A stretch of DNA of 64,000 bases from Dimorphilus gyrociliatus. Taxonomy: Eukaryota > Annelida > Polychaeta > Dinophilidae. Each line of letters starts with the position of its first letter. Position 1 is the stretch's first letter. The stretch is taken from NCBI GenBank assembly GCA_904063045.1, contig CAJFCJ010000007.1, positions 1,756,873 through 1,820,872 on the forward strand. Reading direction: 5' to 3'. This document shows, piece by piece, positions 48,601 through 62,616 of this stretch. Made by a program: the position numbers and the translations under genes. A model generated the notes under the pieces. The model saw nothing but the letters and a program-made list of their open reading frames with translations. It ran no database searches and was not told the origin of the DNA.

Positions 48601-49446
48601 ATGCATTCTACTGTAACTAATTATATAATCTCTAGGATTTGAATATATACAGAACTTACAGTTATTAATAAGGACAAAATACTGAAGGGAAGTTTATTTC
48701 AAGCTTAAAGTTTTAATTTTAAAAGTTAGAGTTGTACTTTATATAGATGATGATAAAATTGAATGCTCTTAAACTTCAAATCTGGAAAAGTTGCATTATA
48801 GTTCCATTCCGCTAGATGTTATTTAGTAGCTAATAATTTAGTATGTGCAGTACTGGTGATGGTTTTATGACCAATGAAAACTAAAGGAACTTTGTGAAAA
48901 TGAGATATGTTCTTAAATTAAAAAGTGAAATATCTTGTCTGAGATATTACATCAAACGTAATAATATTTTGAAAACTCTTTTTTAAAGTGTTTAAATATA
49001 GATGAAATAAAATAATATTTACACGCTTTTCGAATGATTTGTTTTTCTGATATTATAAGTTGCGCCATCTGTTAAAGAGACAAAGCTATTGAATATTCAA
49101 TCATACAATAGATGGCATATCAGGTTTTATTTTACTCTTTCGTAGTTAATTTTTAAAGTTAAATCTTCAAAAAATTATGTTTTTAAAAAGAACACAGTTG
49201 GGAAAACAATATTAATATATTTACTTATTGAACCGGAAAAAGCCTCGTTTTCATCATGAAGTCTGATTGGCGGAAGGCGGCGAATTATCATAAAGAGGCG
49301 AACGAATGCGGCGTTGTTGGATGTGCTGTTGAAATCTAACTCTCCGTTGTGTACGTGAACGACGAAGACAGGTTGGCGAGTCTATTCGTACATAGGATTT
49401 TCTATTAAAGGAAAAAACCGATTGGAATCTCTAGTGCAGTTAGGTA

Positions 49447-49469
49447 AAAAAGGCGAGGCGCGCCTTTTT
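49447..49469. promoter_or_regulatory. GC-rich hairpin in the G-alpha-o 5' leader
   Basis: AAAAAGGCG and CGCCTTTTT are 9-bp complementary arms around a 5-base loop, 27 bp before the start codon. If transcribed, it would form a stable stem close to the initiation site. A sister hairpin (AAAAGGCG-ACT-CGCCTTTT) lies at 45831-45849. Confidence 0.4.
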
Positions 49470-49495
49470 ATTATCGTCAGAGGCAGCCTGCAAAG

Positions 49496-51303
<1,808 letters not shown>

Positions 51304-51781
51304 TGTTAGTACTGCGACCACCACTTGTACTGTCTACTGTGCTTTTTTTATCATTTCGAATTCTGTGAAAGTGATTTGATGGTGGAATGAATGCGACAGC
51401 ACAATTTAGTGGAACTCAATTGCTTCCTAGTGTCTTTTGTGCAACCCTTTGCTAGCCATTGTGAGCGTGTGTTATAATACTGTTGATGTTGTGCGATCAA
51501 ATTAATAATAATTCCATCTCCTCAAAACGTATGTATAGCTTATTATAATTTGACAATAAATCGAAATCTAAATAATGTATATCTCGGCAACGGTTGCTAA
51601 CAAACTTATTGGTTGTCATTTTATGACGTCAATCTGTTGGTTGGGTAGATAATCAGCAATAATATAGCAAAAATAGAAAACAAAATCTTGAATTGAAGAT
51701 TTTTTTGTAAAAGAATATTGGCAGTTTTATTCATTATAAATATAGTAAAACTTCACATGTACATTTATACACATACTAATA
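51304..51781. other. Shared 3' region of G-alpha-o and ARID2
   Basis: About 480 bp between two convergent stop codons. It holds the 3' untranslated ends of both genes. A TGACGTCA at 51623-51630 is probably incidental. No exon seen. Confidence 0.5.
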
Positions 51782-54700
51782 TTAGCTCAGCTCGTCCACT
51801 GGTACATCGCTCATATCATGTCGAACGAGTTGGTGCAGGCATTTTGCGACTGCCGAAGATGACTCGACGCAACTCAAAGAAACGTAGGCCAGACGAGTTT
51901 CATGTTTACGCAGTATGCTATTTATATCATAAGAGACTAATTATTTCACAAATTAATTAGAATCAATAAGACTTACCTGCGTGCATCGGACGAATAGCGG
52001 GCAAGGTTGTTCAGTATAAGAGCTGCAGTCAAGCGGATATGCTTTGTAACAGGTCCTTCCTTTGTTTCCTAAAATTATAAAAATAATTAGAACATTATAC
52101 AATATATCATGGTAACCAACCATTAATTCCGGATAGGGAGGTTTAGGAGCGAAGCGATTAATAGCATGATAGGCGGCATTTTCGGGGTAAACGGACGGTG
52201 TAGCGACTTTTTCTCCCTGGTTTGCCCTTCGTAACTGAGATGCCTTCAAACCAGCTTCGCTTAAATGCTTTTCTTGAATATGCTGTAATAGAGACCATTT
52301 CTGTCTATGTAAATTGTCGCAGGAGATATTCCATTTGCAACAGCCGGCGGATAAAGCTGAACAATGAGTTCTCAGGACATGATTAGCCAATTCTTTTCCA
52401 GCGTCGAATATTTGACTGCAGTTTAACCATTCACAACGATGATCAGTCGGTACAGGTAAAGGTGAGGATGATGAACTGTTCGATCTGGCTCTCTTTTTAC
52501 TTGGTGCTTCATTTGCTTGAGTTTGTGAAGAAAATGAATTCGTTGTGGAGGTGGCTACTGTTGTCGAAGGCCTTTTGACCGTTGCGGACGTTGGTCGAAC
52601 AACAACAGGTGTTTGAGCTTGAGGTTGTAAAATTACAGTTGCGGCGGTATTTTGTACTATTGGAAGCACCATATTGTTTGTGCCGAAACTAACAATTTGG
52701 GTTCCAGCAACGACGGATGTTGTTTGAGGAGCCATTTGAATCCGAAACGTTTGTGGAGCAGATTGAGCCGGTGCGACTAAAACGAAAGATACTGGCGGAG
52801 GAGAAGGTTGTTCCTCATTAAAAATGACACTCGCGGCTTGCGATAATATATCGACTGGTCTTTTTTCTTCTTTTTCATCTCCAGCGCCGTCTACCTGTGG
52901 AAAACCGTTCTGTTTCAGAACATCACATTCTCCGTTGACCATACGTTTGTAAACACCATTTACAACATTGGTAAATGGTCCGTTGGATCCGATTGCTTCT
53001 TCGTTCTCTTTTTTTACATTGTTCACTTTGACAGGAGTCTGTTCAAGTTTAGCTTGTCCGAAGTTAATTGGACTAGAGTGACCATTCGAAAGAGTAGTCC
53101 GCTTAGTTTTTGGAGGTGGTGAGCTACAAACGCTTCTCTCGAGTTGAGGAGGAAATGGTAGAGAGGCAGCGCGTTTCTGAAGGCCTATATATTGAATGTC
53201 TCTGTGACCGTTTCGCTTGTCGACGGATCGAAGGACTAGAGAAGGAAAAGCTACTCTGACACATGTTATAAACACGTTGGATGTGACAGGATTTCGAATA
53301 TGGTTTACATTAGCACCAGCCAAATAAGCTTGATATAAGTCGGCATGGGCTATAGCCGATGAGCTGTCTTCGACATACTCATAATGTGCTTGCAACCAAT
53401 TCCTTGCCAATATTTCTCCATCCATTTGTGGTAGAGGGAGAGGGGGCGGAAGTTGCTGAGAACGGCTTGTACTTACAACAGTTGTAGGTCTGTTTCTTAT
53501 ATTTGAGTTAACTATTGTAACAGAAGCAGGAGTTGTTGGTAACTTATTCTGTTGATGAGGTAGACAACTAGGAACAAGAGTATTTCTCGTTGGAGAAGAA
53601 GTAGGTTCCGTGACAGTTACCTGCTGTTCAACAACTCGCAAATTGATGATAGCTGAAGATCCAAGTGCCTGGGCTTCCATGGTTACGAGATTACATAAAG
53701 TGTCCACTAATGATTGGGCATTAGCAACAAAAGTGGCTGCCGCATGGCCTAATTCGGAAAGCTGCAGTAAAGCCTCCAATGTTGCAATAAGTAGGTGGAT
53801 ATCGGCAACGAGAATCAATCTCGCCATATGAGTATAAACGTCTGTGTCGAGTAGTTCACTGAGTACATCATCATTTTCCTCATGCTGACACAAAGCTGAT
53901 AGAAGTTCTAGTCCCCCAATAATTTCTGCTCTGTCTGATGAAGCAATGCAGAAAGAAACTGTACGGAGTATTAATCTTGTTTTTGAACTATGAGGGTCCA
54001 AACGTATTAATGATCCGACATGCGTTAGAGTATCAAAAGCTAATTGGCGAACTTGGGGCTGTTTTGCGTTAACACAAAGCAATAAAAACCTAATCACAAC
54101 GGATTCATTCATAAGCACAGCGGCATTTAATGGTTCAAACGAGAGGTTTCGAATAATACCAGCTATTTGAACAACCCGCTGTAATTCTTTGTCACGAGAT
54201 CCACTTGGTCGGTTTGCACAAGACTTTCTTGGTGAAAGTCTTATAGGAGGTTCCTCATTCTGTAAGAGAGAAAGGATATCTTGTTGGGCCAGACTGTCTT
54301 TCCAAAATTGGGTGAAGTCTCTGCCACTTAACTTTGACCAGGTAAGGTCATGAAGAGCAGATAATGCTCCTTCATCATCTGTAGCATATACACTTACATG
54401 CGCTAACAAAAGTCGGGGCAAAGTAGGACAACGCTCGAGTCGAAGAGAGTGTCGAGAATCGTTCGAAAGCAAAGCAAGAATATTTACGGCAAAATCGACT
54501 TCATTTGGGAGTCCTGATAGCAACGAAAGTTCGAGTTTGTGATATGGTGATCGCGACCAAGCTGCAGCTAAACCATGAGTTGTGCGTATTGTAGGTTCAA
54601 TTTGATGCATTCGTTCATGATAAACTTGGGGTACTTCGGCTTGCTGACAGGCACGTCGAGATCTAAATACACTTGGAGCCTCTGTATCATCATCTTCATT

Positions 54701-55096
54701 TTTATTGTCCACATCGTCACCATGATAATGGAGACGCTCGTACAAATGTAGGTAGCGGATGTATATATATTTTAAAGCTATTGCCGCATTTGCACATGCT
54801 TTAGGTACATGAAAGTACCTTTGTATATCTTTCCATTTAGAAGATTCGTGTACCTTTTGCCATCCTCCCAGAGCTGTTACTCGATTGTAAAGAGAATAGA
54901 GGTCGATCACTTTTCCCGAAACAATGGGAACGCGTTTGAACGGAGTACTGTTTGAAAATATTAAGCGCCGTTAATAAGCAAAAAAAGCGCGACGAGCGGC
55001 TTACCCTCGAATTCTGTGGAATTGCTCGAGCTCGGCCAGAAACGACTCTCTCTGCCTCACGTACACATCACCTGCCTTATCGTTTGGCTTTGCCAT
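51782..55096 (-). CDS. ARID2: ARID2/BAP170, PBAF chromatin-remodelling subunit
   Basis: Four exons: 55005-55096, 52121-54947, 51977-52068 and 51782-51917, totalling 1048 aa. Exon 1 ([10 protein letters not shown]) and exon 2 together complete the ARID domain ([48 protein letters not shown]). An armadillo-like helical region follows, then an RFX-type DNA-binding domain ([26 protein letters not shown] ... CVRVAFP), a Gln/Pro/Ser-rich linker, and a C2H2 finger ([10 protein letters not shown] ... HVLRTHC). The last exons, easily mis-framed, encode [21 protein letters not shown] and [11 protein letters not shown], the conserved C-terminus. ARID2 defines the PBAF form of SWI/SNF. One 2.8-kb exon is unusual in a locus of short exons. 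The neighbour MED1 is another transcription cofactor. Confidence 0.95.
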
Positions 55097-55691
55097 CTTT
55101 TTTTTTCAAACACGAGCGGACAAGATGCTTTCATGAATCACCATTCCTCGTTTAATTAAAAACGCTTACTCTCATAAAATCTGCGCTTCGTACATGATCG
55201 GCGGTGTTTAAGTATCGAAAATATCTCTTACTTAGTCCAGTATGCGCCAATCCGCACGCGCACTTCTATTGAGAAGAAAAATGCCAGTAAAAAAATGCTC
55301 GCTTAGGCGTCCTATACCAAAAAAAATTATCAGATTTGTCTTTAATCGTGTTTTAAATGTTTATTCCTCTAACTAATCGCTTGCTAGGTCTATCGTAAGA
55401 CCTATACGGGTAAAGATATCCAACAAAATTGGGATCGATCTAGAGGGGTTCCACAATTGCTTCATTACAATTGCCGCATACTAGACCCGCCATTTTAAGA
55501 ATGGCCGTCTTTCGTCTGCTTGTTGTGTTTTTCTCATTTCAATGAGTACCTTTATTCGGAATCCCTATATTTGCAACTAATAAATTAAATGTCGTACCAC
55601 AAAACGAACCATGTATTGTAGAAAAAAAATCTATTTCATTGGCAAGTTATACACTTAGATTGTCTCGAACTCGGTATATTTCTCAAAATAA
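55097..55691. other. Intergenic region upstream of ARID2, downstream of MED1
   Basis: About 595 bp. It must hold the ARID2 promoter and the MED1 3' end. No exon or RNA gene is recognised. Confidence 0.4.
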
Positions 55692-58600
55692 TCACCGACA
55701 ATGAGAAGACGCAGGAGAAATTTCTGTCGTAGTTTGACTAGTATCTATTACCAAACTTGCACCTGGACTATCTGCGTCACTACTGTCTGGACTAACAGAC
55801 GCTCCGCCAGTAACATTTGAAACTTTATCGAGAGGAATGATTTTGGGAGTAGGGAGGTTTATAGCTGCGGCTTCATCTTGGCTCAAATCCTTGATAGAAA
55901 GAGTTGGAGTAGGCGATGGACTGGCTGGGGATTTATGCTGGGATTTGAGAGTAGGTCTTAGTCTGTTACCACCCTGATTATTTGAAATTTTATTTGCAGT
56001 TGCAGTAGGAGCTTTTTTTGGAATAGGTCCTAATTTTGCTGGAGTAACATTGGCATTATTGTTTCCCGCCATAATCATTTCCTTCCGGATTTTCTCCATT
56101 TCATCTTTAGCAGAGAGTTTAGTTTCTACTGTACTGGATGTGGGATGCAATTTGCTAATAACTTCAGAAAGAGATTTTTTCTTATGAACTGCTTTGGCAT
56201 TTTTTGTAACAGTTGATAACGGCTGCTGTTGTTGCATAGTTTGAAACGCCGTTGGGGTTTGTCTATTTACAGAAGTAGATTGAGGTACAGTAGATGAAGT
56301 TGGGGGTGAACCATTATTACTGGATCCGCCACTTAAAGTAGTTAATGATTTGAAATGATGTGACTTCTTTGCTTCAGTTTCTGATTTTGATCGTGAGATA
56401 GATTTACTTTTAGAAAGTTTATGCTTATCTGTTTTCGTCGATTTTTGAACCAATGGTTTATTTGAGCTAAGTTTTTTGAACTGTAATTTACCACCAATGG
56501 TTATTTTTACTGATGCAGCTTGTTCATTATCTTGACCCTTTGACCAGTCATCAGATTTTTTCTTTGAAGATTTTTTTTCAATATCGCTCCGCTTTCTTTT
56601 TATTTCGTTATTTGTTTTAGACTTTTTACGTTCTATTGACTTTCTTATATCGTTTCCTTCGTTTAAAATATCATTTGAAGAGCAACTTGTTTCTTGTGTA
56701 CTGTCTTCAATAGCTTCAACATTATTGTTTGGAGATTCCTTGCCTATTTTTAATTTGACAGTAATATTTGGCTTGTGCTGGTAATTTTGATGGAATTGAG
56801 TTAAAGTATGATTATTTTTCTCATAATTTCCAATGTTACTAGATCCAGGTGATACTAGATCAGTTATATCAGTAAACTGTTTTGAAGAGGGCTGGGTAGC
56901 TAGTATAGTATTTAGAGATGAGGAACAATTTGACTGATGAGAGGTTGGCATCTGAAGCAATTCAGCCAATGACGTTTGCTCGCGCACTATAGGTAAACAT
57001 GGTGATGAACTTGGATGATTAGTCAGTTGTTCAGATGCTGATGGTGGTCGCGAAGGTGGTCTTGAGAGCGGACGGTGATCATCAGGTAGTGATCGAGCGG
57101 ACGGGGGGCGTTCATCATTTGCAAGATGCCCAACCGTAGGAGTGTTCCTGGATGATATTTCAAAATCAAATTCATCTCCACTTACTTTTCGTTTCGGACT
57201 TCTTCCAACACGAATTTGTTGATCATTTTTACGTTTTCTACTTGCTGGCTTTCTAATTTTTGACGATAATGAATTATAGTTTGATGTTAATGCTGAATTA
57301 TCTTGTTCAGTCTCTGGACTAGATGTATTGGGATCCAATAACCTTGCTAGCATAGTACATTTTGATACTTCGCTATCAGCACGACCAGGGTCCGATATTG
57401 TTCTATGTATTCCGCCATGAATAGATCCTTGCTGGCCAGCTTCTACAGTTGTGCTGGCAGACCGCATAAGGCTACGAGTAGGTTCGATTTGAGTCATACC
57501 TAAACTTGAAACTGATAAATTGGTTCCTGTAGTTGATATTTGCTGCCCTAGAGGTCGGGGTCGCGGTGGGGGACAAGTAGCTTGAACAGGTGGTGAAATA
57601 TTATTAGTTGAAATGTCCAATGATGCTGAAGCAAAACCCTCAAAATAACTTAGCTGAGAAACTTGAGGATTTGGCTTGTCAGGTTCACAGATTAATTTAG
57701 AATTTGTCATTTCTTGATATCTGTCCTTCAGTTTTGACGTTTGATTAGACACAACTCTCATAGTGACTGGTATTGATTGACTTCTGAAAAATTGAGTTAC
57801 TTTATATTTCAAAATTTTAATTCAGAATATTGAGTATGACCTCTTAAATACTTTGGCTGCTAAATGACCATCAGCACCAGAAGATTTTCCATCATCCAAA
57901 ACAGAACCACATCGTAAAAAGCATTCTACACAAGTCGCATTGTTTAACTTGAACTCAGCTGTTGAAGGAAATGAAGTTATGAAATGTTGCTTTCATAAAA
58001 ATTAAATTTTTGTTACCTGAACATATTCGTCGAGCATTGGGATTTTCATACGATACTGATATGTGCTTTAAAGAAATTACTGTTGTTTGGAACACATTTC
58101 GGCCTTCTTCTTTAACTATATTATTAAAGTATATTGCAATATAGTTATAAAATTTGATTGAAGCTACATCGCCTACGCGTTTCAGACAAATAATTGCTAA
58201 TTTTGGTTGTATGCATATTAGTATTCAATTAAAGAGCTATAATATTAAAGTTAGCCGGGAGTTTGAAAAAAATCAATTTTAAAAGCTGCAACTTTAAAAT
58301 TAAGACAAAAGAACAGTGCAAAACTTACGCATTCTATCTTTTACGACCCTTCCAGATCGTACACAACTTGCCAAAACTGAGTTAAATAAAGCTTGAGTAC
58401 GAAGATAGGCAATAATAGCTGGAACATGTGTTGGATGAGTGAACGGTATTTTCTGAATTCTTACTGCGTGAAGGCTCTCAGAAGAACCTCCATTAAAGAA
58501 ATACGCATGCTGTTGATCTGGTAAATTCTGTAAAAGTATTGTTTATTAGGGTTGTTTCAAAATTTGAATTTAAGTCTAATAACAATTGCAACGCCACAGG

Positions 58601-60355
58601 GATAAATGTTTGAAGTCGAATCTCTATCGTTTTTGGCACATTCTTTTATCAAGAGAGAAACCAGTGGCCCAGATTCGCCATAGCCCATTGATATGTCGAT
58701 TTCTTAGAAGAATATTTTAATTTAGTTTTTGTCATATTTAAATAAATACCTGTAAATTTTTGTATTTCCTTGAGAATATTTCTAGTAATGAGCATAGGTT
58801 TGTGCAAATTCAAATAAAATACTGCAGGTAAAACTGAACTATTTTGGTTGTCCAATGCTGACATATCGTATTCACTGGAGTTTTTTCAAGTTTTAAAAAT
58901 TCACAAAAAATGTTACTCTTGCATTAATTACGACAAGTTAGAAAAGTTTCATAACTTACTTTGGTGAAGAGTTTATTATTAAAGATTGATGCTGAAGTTT
59001 TCGAGGAGACGCACCTTCGATACTAACAGTAACATACTGACCGCAACAATGCTCATTCATTGCTGTAAAATAACAAACATTGCTAGCAATTTATTCTTAT
59101 CAAATACAACCTTTAACATCAGTAATCATGAGTGACGTTTTAGTCTTTTCATTTAAAAGATCATAGGGTCCAACAAAATACAAAATTTTTAAAGGACAGC
59201 CGCCAGATCTAGGGTATAGTATACCCAAAGGTGCCTTATGTATAGTATCAGTTACAGTTCTTATTTCAGAGGATGAGCTAATTGCAAAATTAACGATAAG
59301 GATATGTAGTACTTGTATATATTAATACAATCTTACCAGTTTTGGGCCATTTCGTTCAGATCATTTTCCATGGCTTGGAGAGCAATGAAAGCTCTTTTAC
59401 ATCTGTTTCTATTTTAAAATAAGCTTTACTTTTTAGAGGATATTTTATAAATGTTAATCTTACTGATCAGCACCAATGGCATACATTGCAGTTAACCCTC
59501 TAACATGTTCTTTGACAGTTTCCAGTTTACAGTCACTAAGAGAATAAAAGTGAGGTCTAAAATTTTATAATAATGCAACTTACTTTAATGCCTGCGATAT
59601 TTCTGGACAACTCTAAAAGAGATAAAAGGTATTATTACTGTAAAAACAATAAAGTTGTTTTACCGTTGGCTGGTTAGTTGACGAAGAAGAATTGCTTCCG
59701 TGAGCAACTATAGCATCCATAGTCCTTCCTGATGTGTCCAACCTAAATTCAACGTGAAAATGATCTGTAGCAATAACGGCCACGTGATGAGATGGGTACT
59801 GTTTGTCTGAATATCGAAGACCCAGCTCCATGGCAACAGATTCTAATCGTTCCTTGACACCCTGAGCAGAGTTAGCTGGAAAATCAAAATTGTGCTATTG
59901 GTTAAATGAAGTCAAAATATACCAACCTCTTGCAATTCTAACTAATTTTTGTAAATGCTCCCTGAGAAGAGTTCTTTCTTCTCGACTAGATTGTAGTTTC
60001 TTATCCTTTAACGTTATATTTAGCAATTTGCTTGTGTCTGCCCATGACTTCTGACGACTAGCTCTACTACGCAGTTTTATCATAATTTTCTTTAAGCAGT
60101 CGCTCCTGTCACCTAAAAAACATCAATCGTTGGCATTATTTCACGTGTACAAGAATTTATAGGCCTGTATAGAGAAAATTCCAACATTAAATACTAAGCA
60201 ATTGCAAAATTTAGAAAAACTATTTTTTTCAATCGAATTACCAAAAATATATATGCTAGATATTGTCTGCAGTCATACAAAAAAATTAATAACAAACTGG
60301 TTATTTGAGAAGAGCTGCGTGTTTGTAAGAGTTGCTTTGGCGCAGACGACGCCAT
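55692..60355 (-). CDS. MED1: Mediator complex subunit 1
   Basis: A multi-exon gene. Exon 1 (60298-60355, MASSAPKQLLQ) joins across a roughly 180-bp intron to SDRSDCLKKIMIKLRSRASRQKSW. The Med1 domain contains SKLLNITLKDKKLQSSREERTLLREHLQKL and a MELGLRYSDKQYPSHHV-type block near 59600-59830; it ends before SIPVTMRVVSNQTS (human MED1 has SIPVTMR). The last 2-kb exon (55692-57812) is a disordered tail rich in Ser, Lys, Pro and Gln. Two LxxLL nuclear-receptor boxes are visible: LARLL (57336-57350) and LAELL (56955-56969). MED1 bridges nuclear receptors and GATA factors to Mediator. Exon borders between 58 and 59.6 kb were not all fixed by eye. Confidence 0.9.
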
Positions 60356-60982
60356 GTTGACGGTTCCAGCGCCACCAAGTGTGATAAAAGTAGTATCTTT
60401 GTCGCTTTGTTATTTAATTTTCATTCTTCAGTGAAAAGTCTGTCTTGGAGAAGGCGTTAAAAATCTAAGTTTTTAGAGCAATCTTTTTTAAAAAATCGAT
60501 AAAATTCCGCTCCATTTGCGCAGCGCTGATACCGCACTGTCGATGTCAAAGGTCGAAACTCAAAAAATATAAAAAATTATTTGGAATAAAAATATTGAAA
60601 TTTTTACAGTATAATCATAATGAAATTTTCTGTGCCCCAAAAATTTTATTTTAATTTTTAACGCCTAAAAAATAAATACTCCCTCCGCCATGTTGCTTTC
60701 CTTCCGTTGTTCTCTTTAGCAAAGCTGTAAGTTTTTCGCTCGGAAGTTTCTCTTAAAAGTTTGTTTCTTAAACATTTGAAATAAGTCAATCGATTTCTAG
60801 GTTCCAATATTTGACATTGTTCACAGCTAGGTAAGCACATCTATCCTATCTCTTTTACCGGTGGTTGATGACTAAATTTTATTGAGGAAATCGAAATCTT
60901 CAAAGTAGAGTACTTTATCTATCCTTCAGTTTGTCAAATAGTCTATATCTTAAGCTAATAATTTCTTCCTCAGATATCCAAG
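60356..60982. promoter_or_regulatory. Divergent promoter region of MED1 and Ral
   Basis: About 630 bp between two opposite start codons. CCGCCATGTTG and ACGCCATGTTGACGG-type (YY1-like) motifs flank it, one near the MED1 start and one at 60686-60694. A splice acceptor (cctcag) at 60969-60974 suggests that Ral has a 5' untranslated exon here. Confidence 0.45.
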
Positions 60983-61859
<877 letters not shown>

Positions 61860-62140
61860 TGTAAGATTTACTGAATTATACTTATTAGATACGTTCAACG
61901 AATTGTATGATAATCTCGTTTCTTATAAAATAAGTGTAAAACTGCAAGCTCTAACAGCATGCCATAAGCTAATAAAACGCGTGCAAATCAGCTTGAGTTT
62001 ATTTATTATTACTTAAGTTCCATTCAATTCATACTGGATGAACCTATTTTGTGCTAACTGCAATCTGAAGATAAATGTTTAAAAGTAAAAATCTTCCCCT
62101 CCCTTTCGTGATTTCGAATCTTACCAATAAATTAAAACAG

Positions 62141-62251
62141 AGCTTCTTCACGTTGTTGAGGCTTATTAGAGATAAGAAACTTCAAGAGGCGGCGCTGAAC
62201 ACTCAAACGAACAAGAAGAAAGACAAGAAACGAAGATGCGTTGTTTTATGA
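62141..62251 (+). CDS. RALA: Alternative last exon of the Ral GTPase, ending CVVL
   Basis: A 111-nt open exon after a good acceptor (aaaacag, 62134-62140), in the same phase as the exon at 61737. It encodes SFFTLLRLIRDKKLQEAAL, then a basic KKKDKKRR and a CVVL CAAX box with a TGA at 62249. The start is homologous to VFYDLMRLIRDRK of the normal last exon, so it is probably a tandem exon duplicate. Splicing from 61629 would give a 201-aa Ral with a different targeting tail. Evidence is sequence only; usage is inferred. Confidence 0.75.
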   Translation, partial: SFFTLLRLIRDKKLQEAALNTQTNKKKDKKRRCVVL

Positions 62252-62616
62252 TCATTTGTAGTGGTTTGATCAAGTTTGTTGCTATACTGATAACTTGATT
62301 TAGATGTAATTCAGTATAGTTATGAACGAGTCTTCATACGTACGATTAGTTGCTTGGTTTTCTTTGTATACATACACGTACGTATATTATCGAGGTGCTG
62401 TTATATGCTTTGCATATTTGTGCTAGTTTTTCATTTGATTTAAAAATATTTCATATCTTTGAGTGCAAATACTGTATTAAGCCTAACAATGAAAAGAAAT
62501 GTGGAGACCTTGACAGTGCGTGAGACAACACAAGGCAGTGAGCACCAACACAGCCACTAGAGGGCGGCACTGTTCGTCTTATCACAGTTTTACGAAAGGG
62601 AAAGCAGTTCAATATA
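62252..62616. other. Intergenic region with a CTCF-like site
   Basis: The 3' ends of Ral and the next convergent gene. CCACTAGAGGGCGGCAC at 62554-62570 differs from a vertebrate CTCF core by about one base in the final GC run. Confidence 0.45.

Noticed and set aside
51953-52120. C-terminal extension of the large ARID2 frame ([11 protein letters not shown] and on)
   Set aside because: Translation through an intron puts the next exon in the wrong frame; the spliced frame gives the conserved ARID2 C-terminus.
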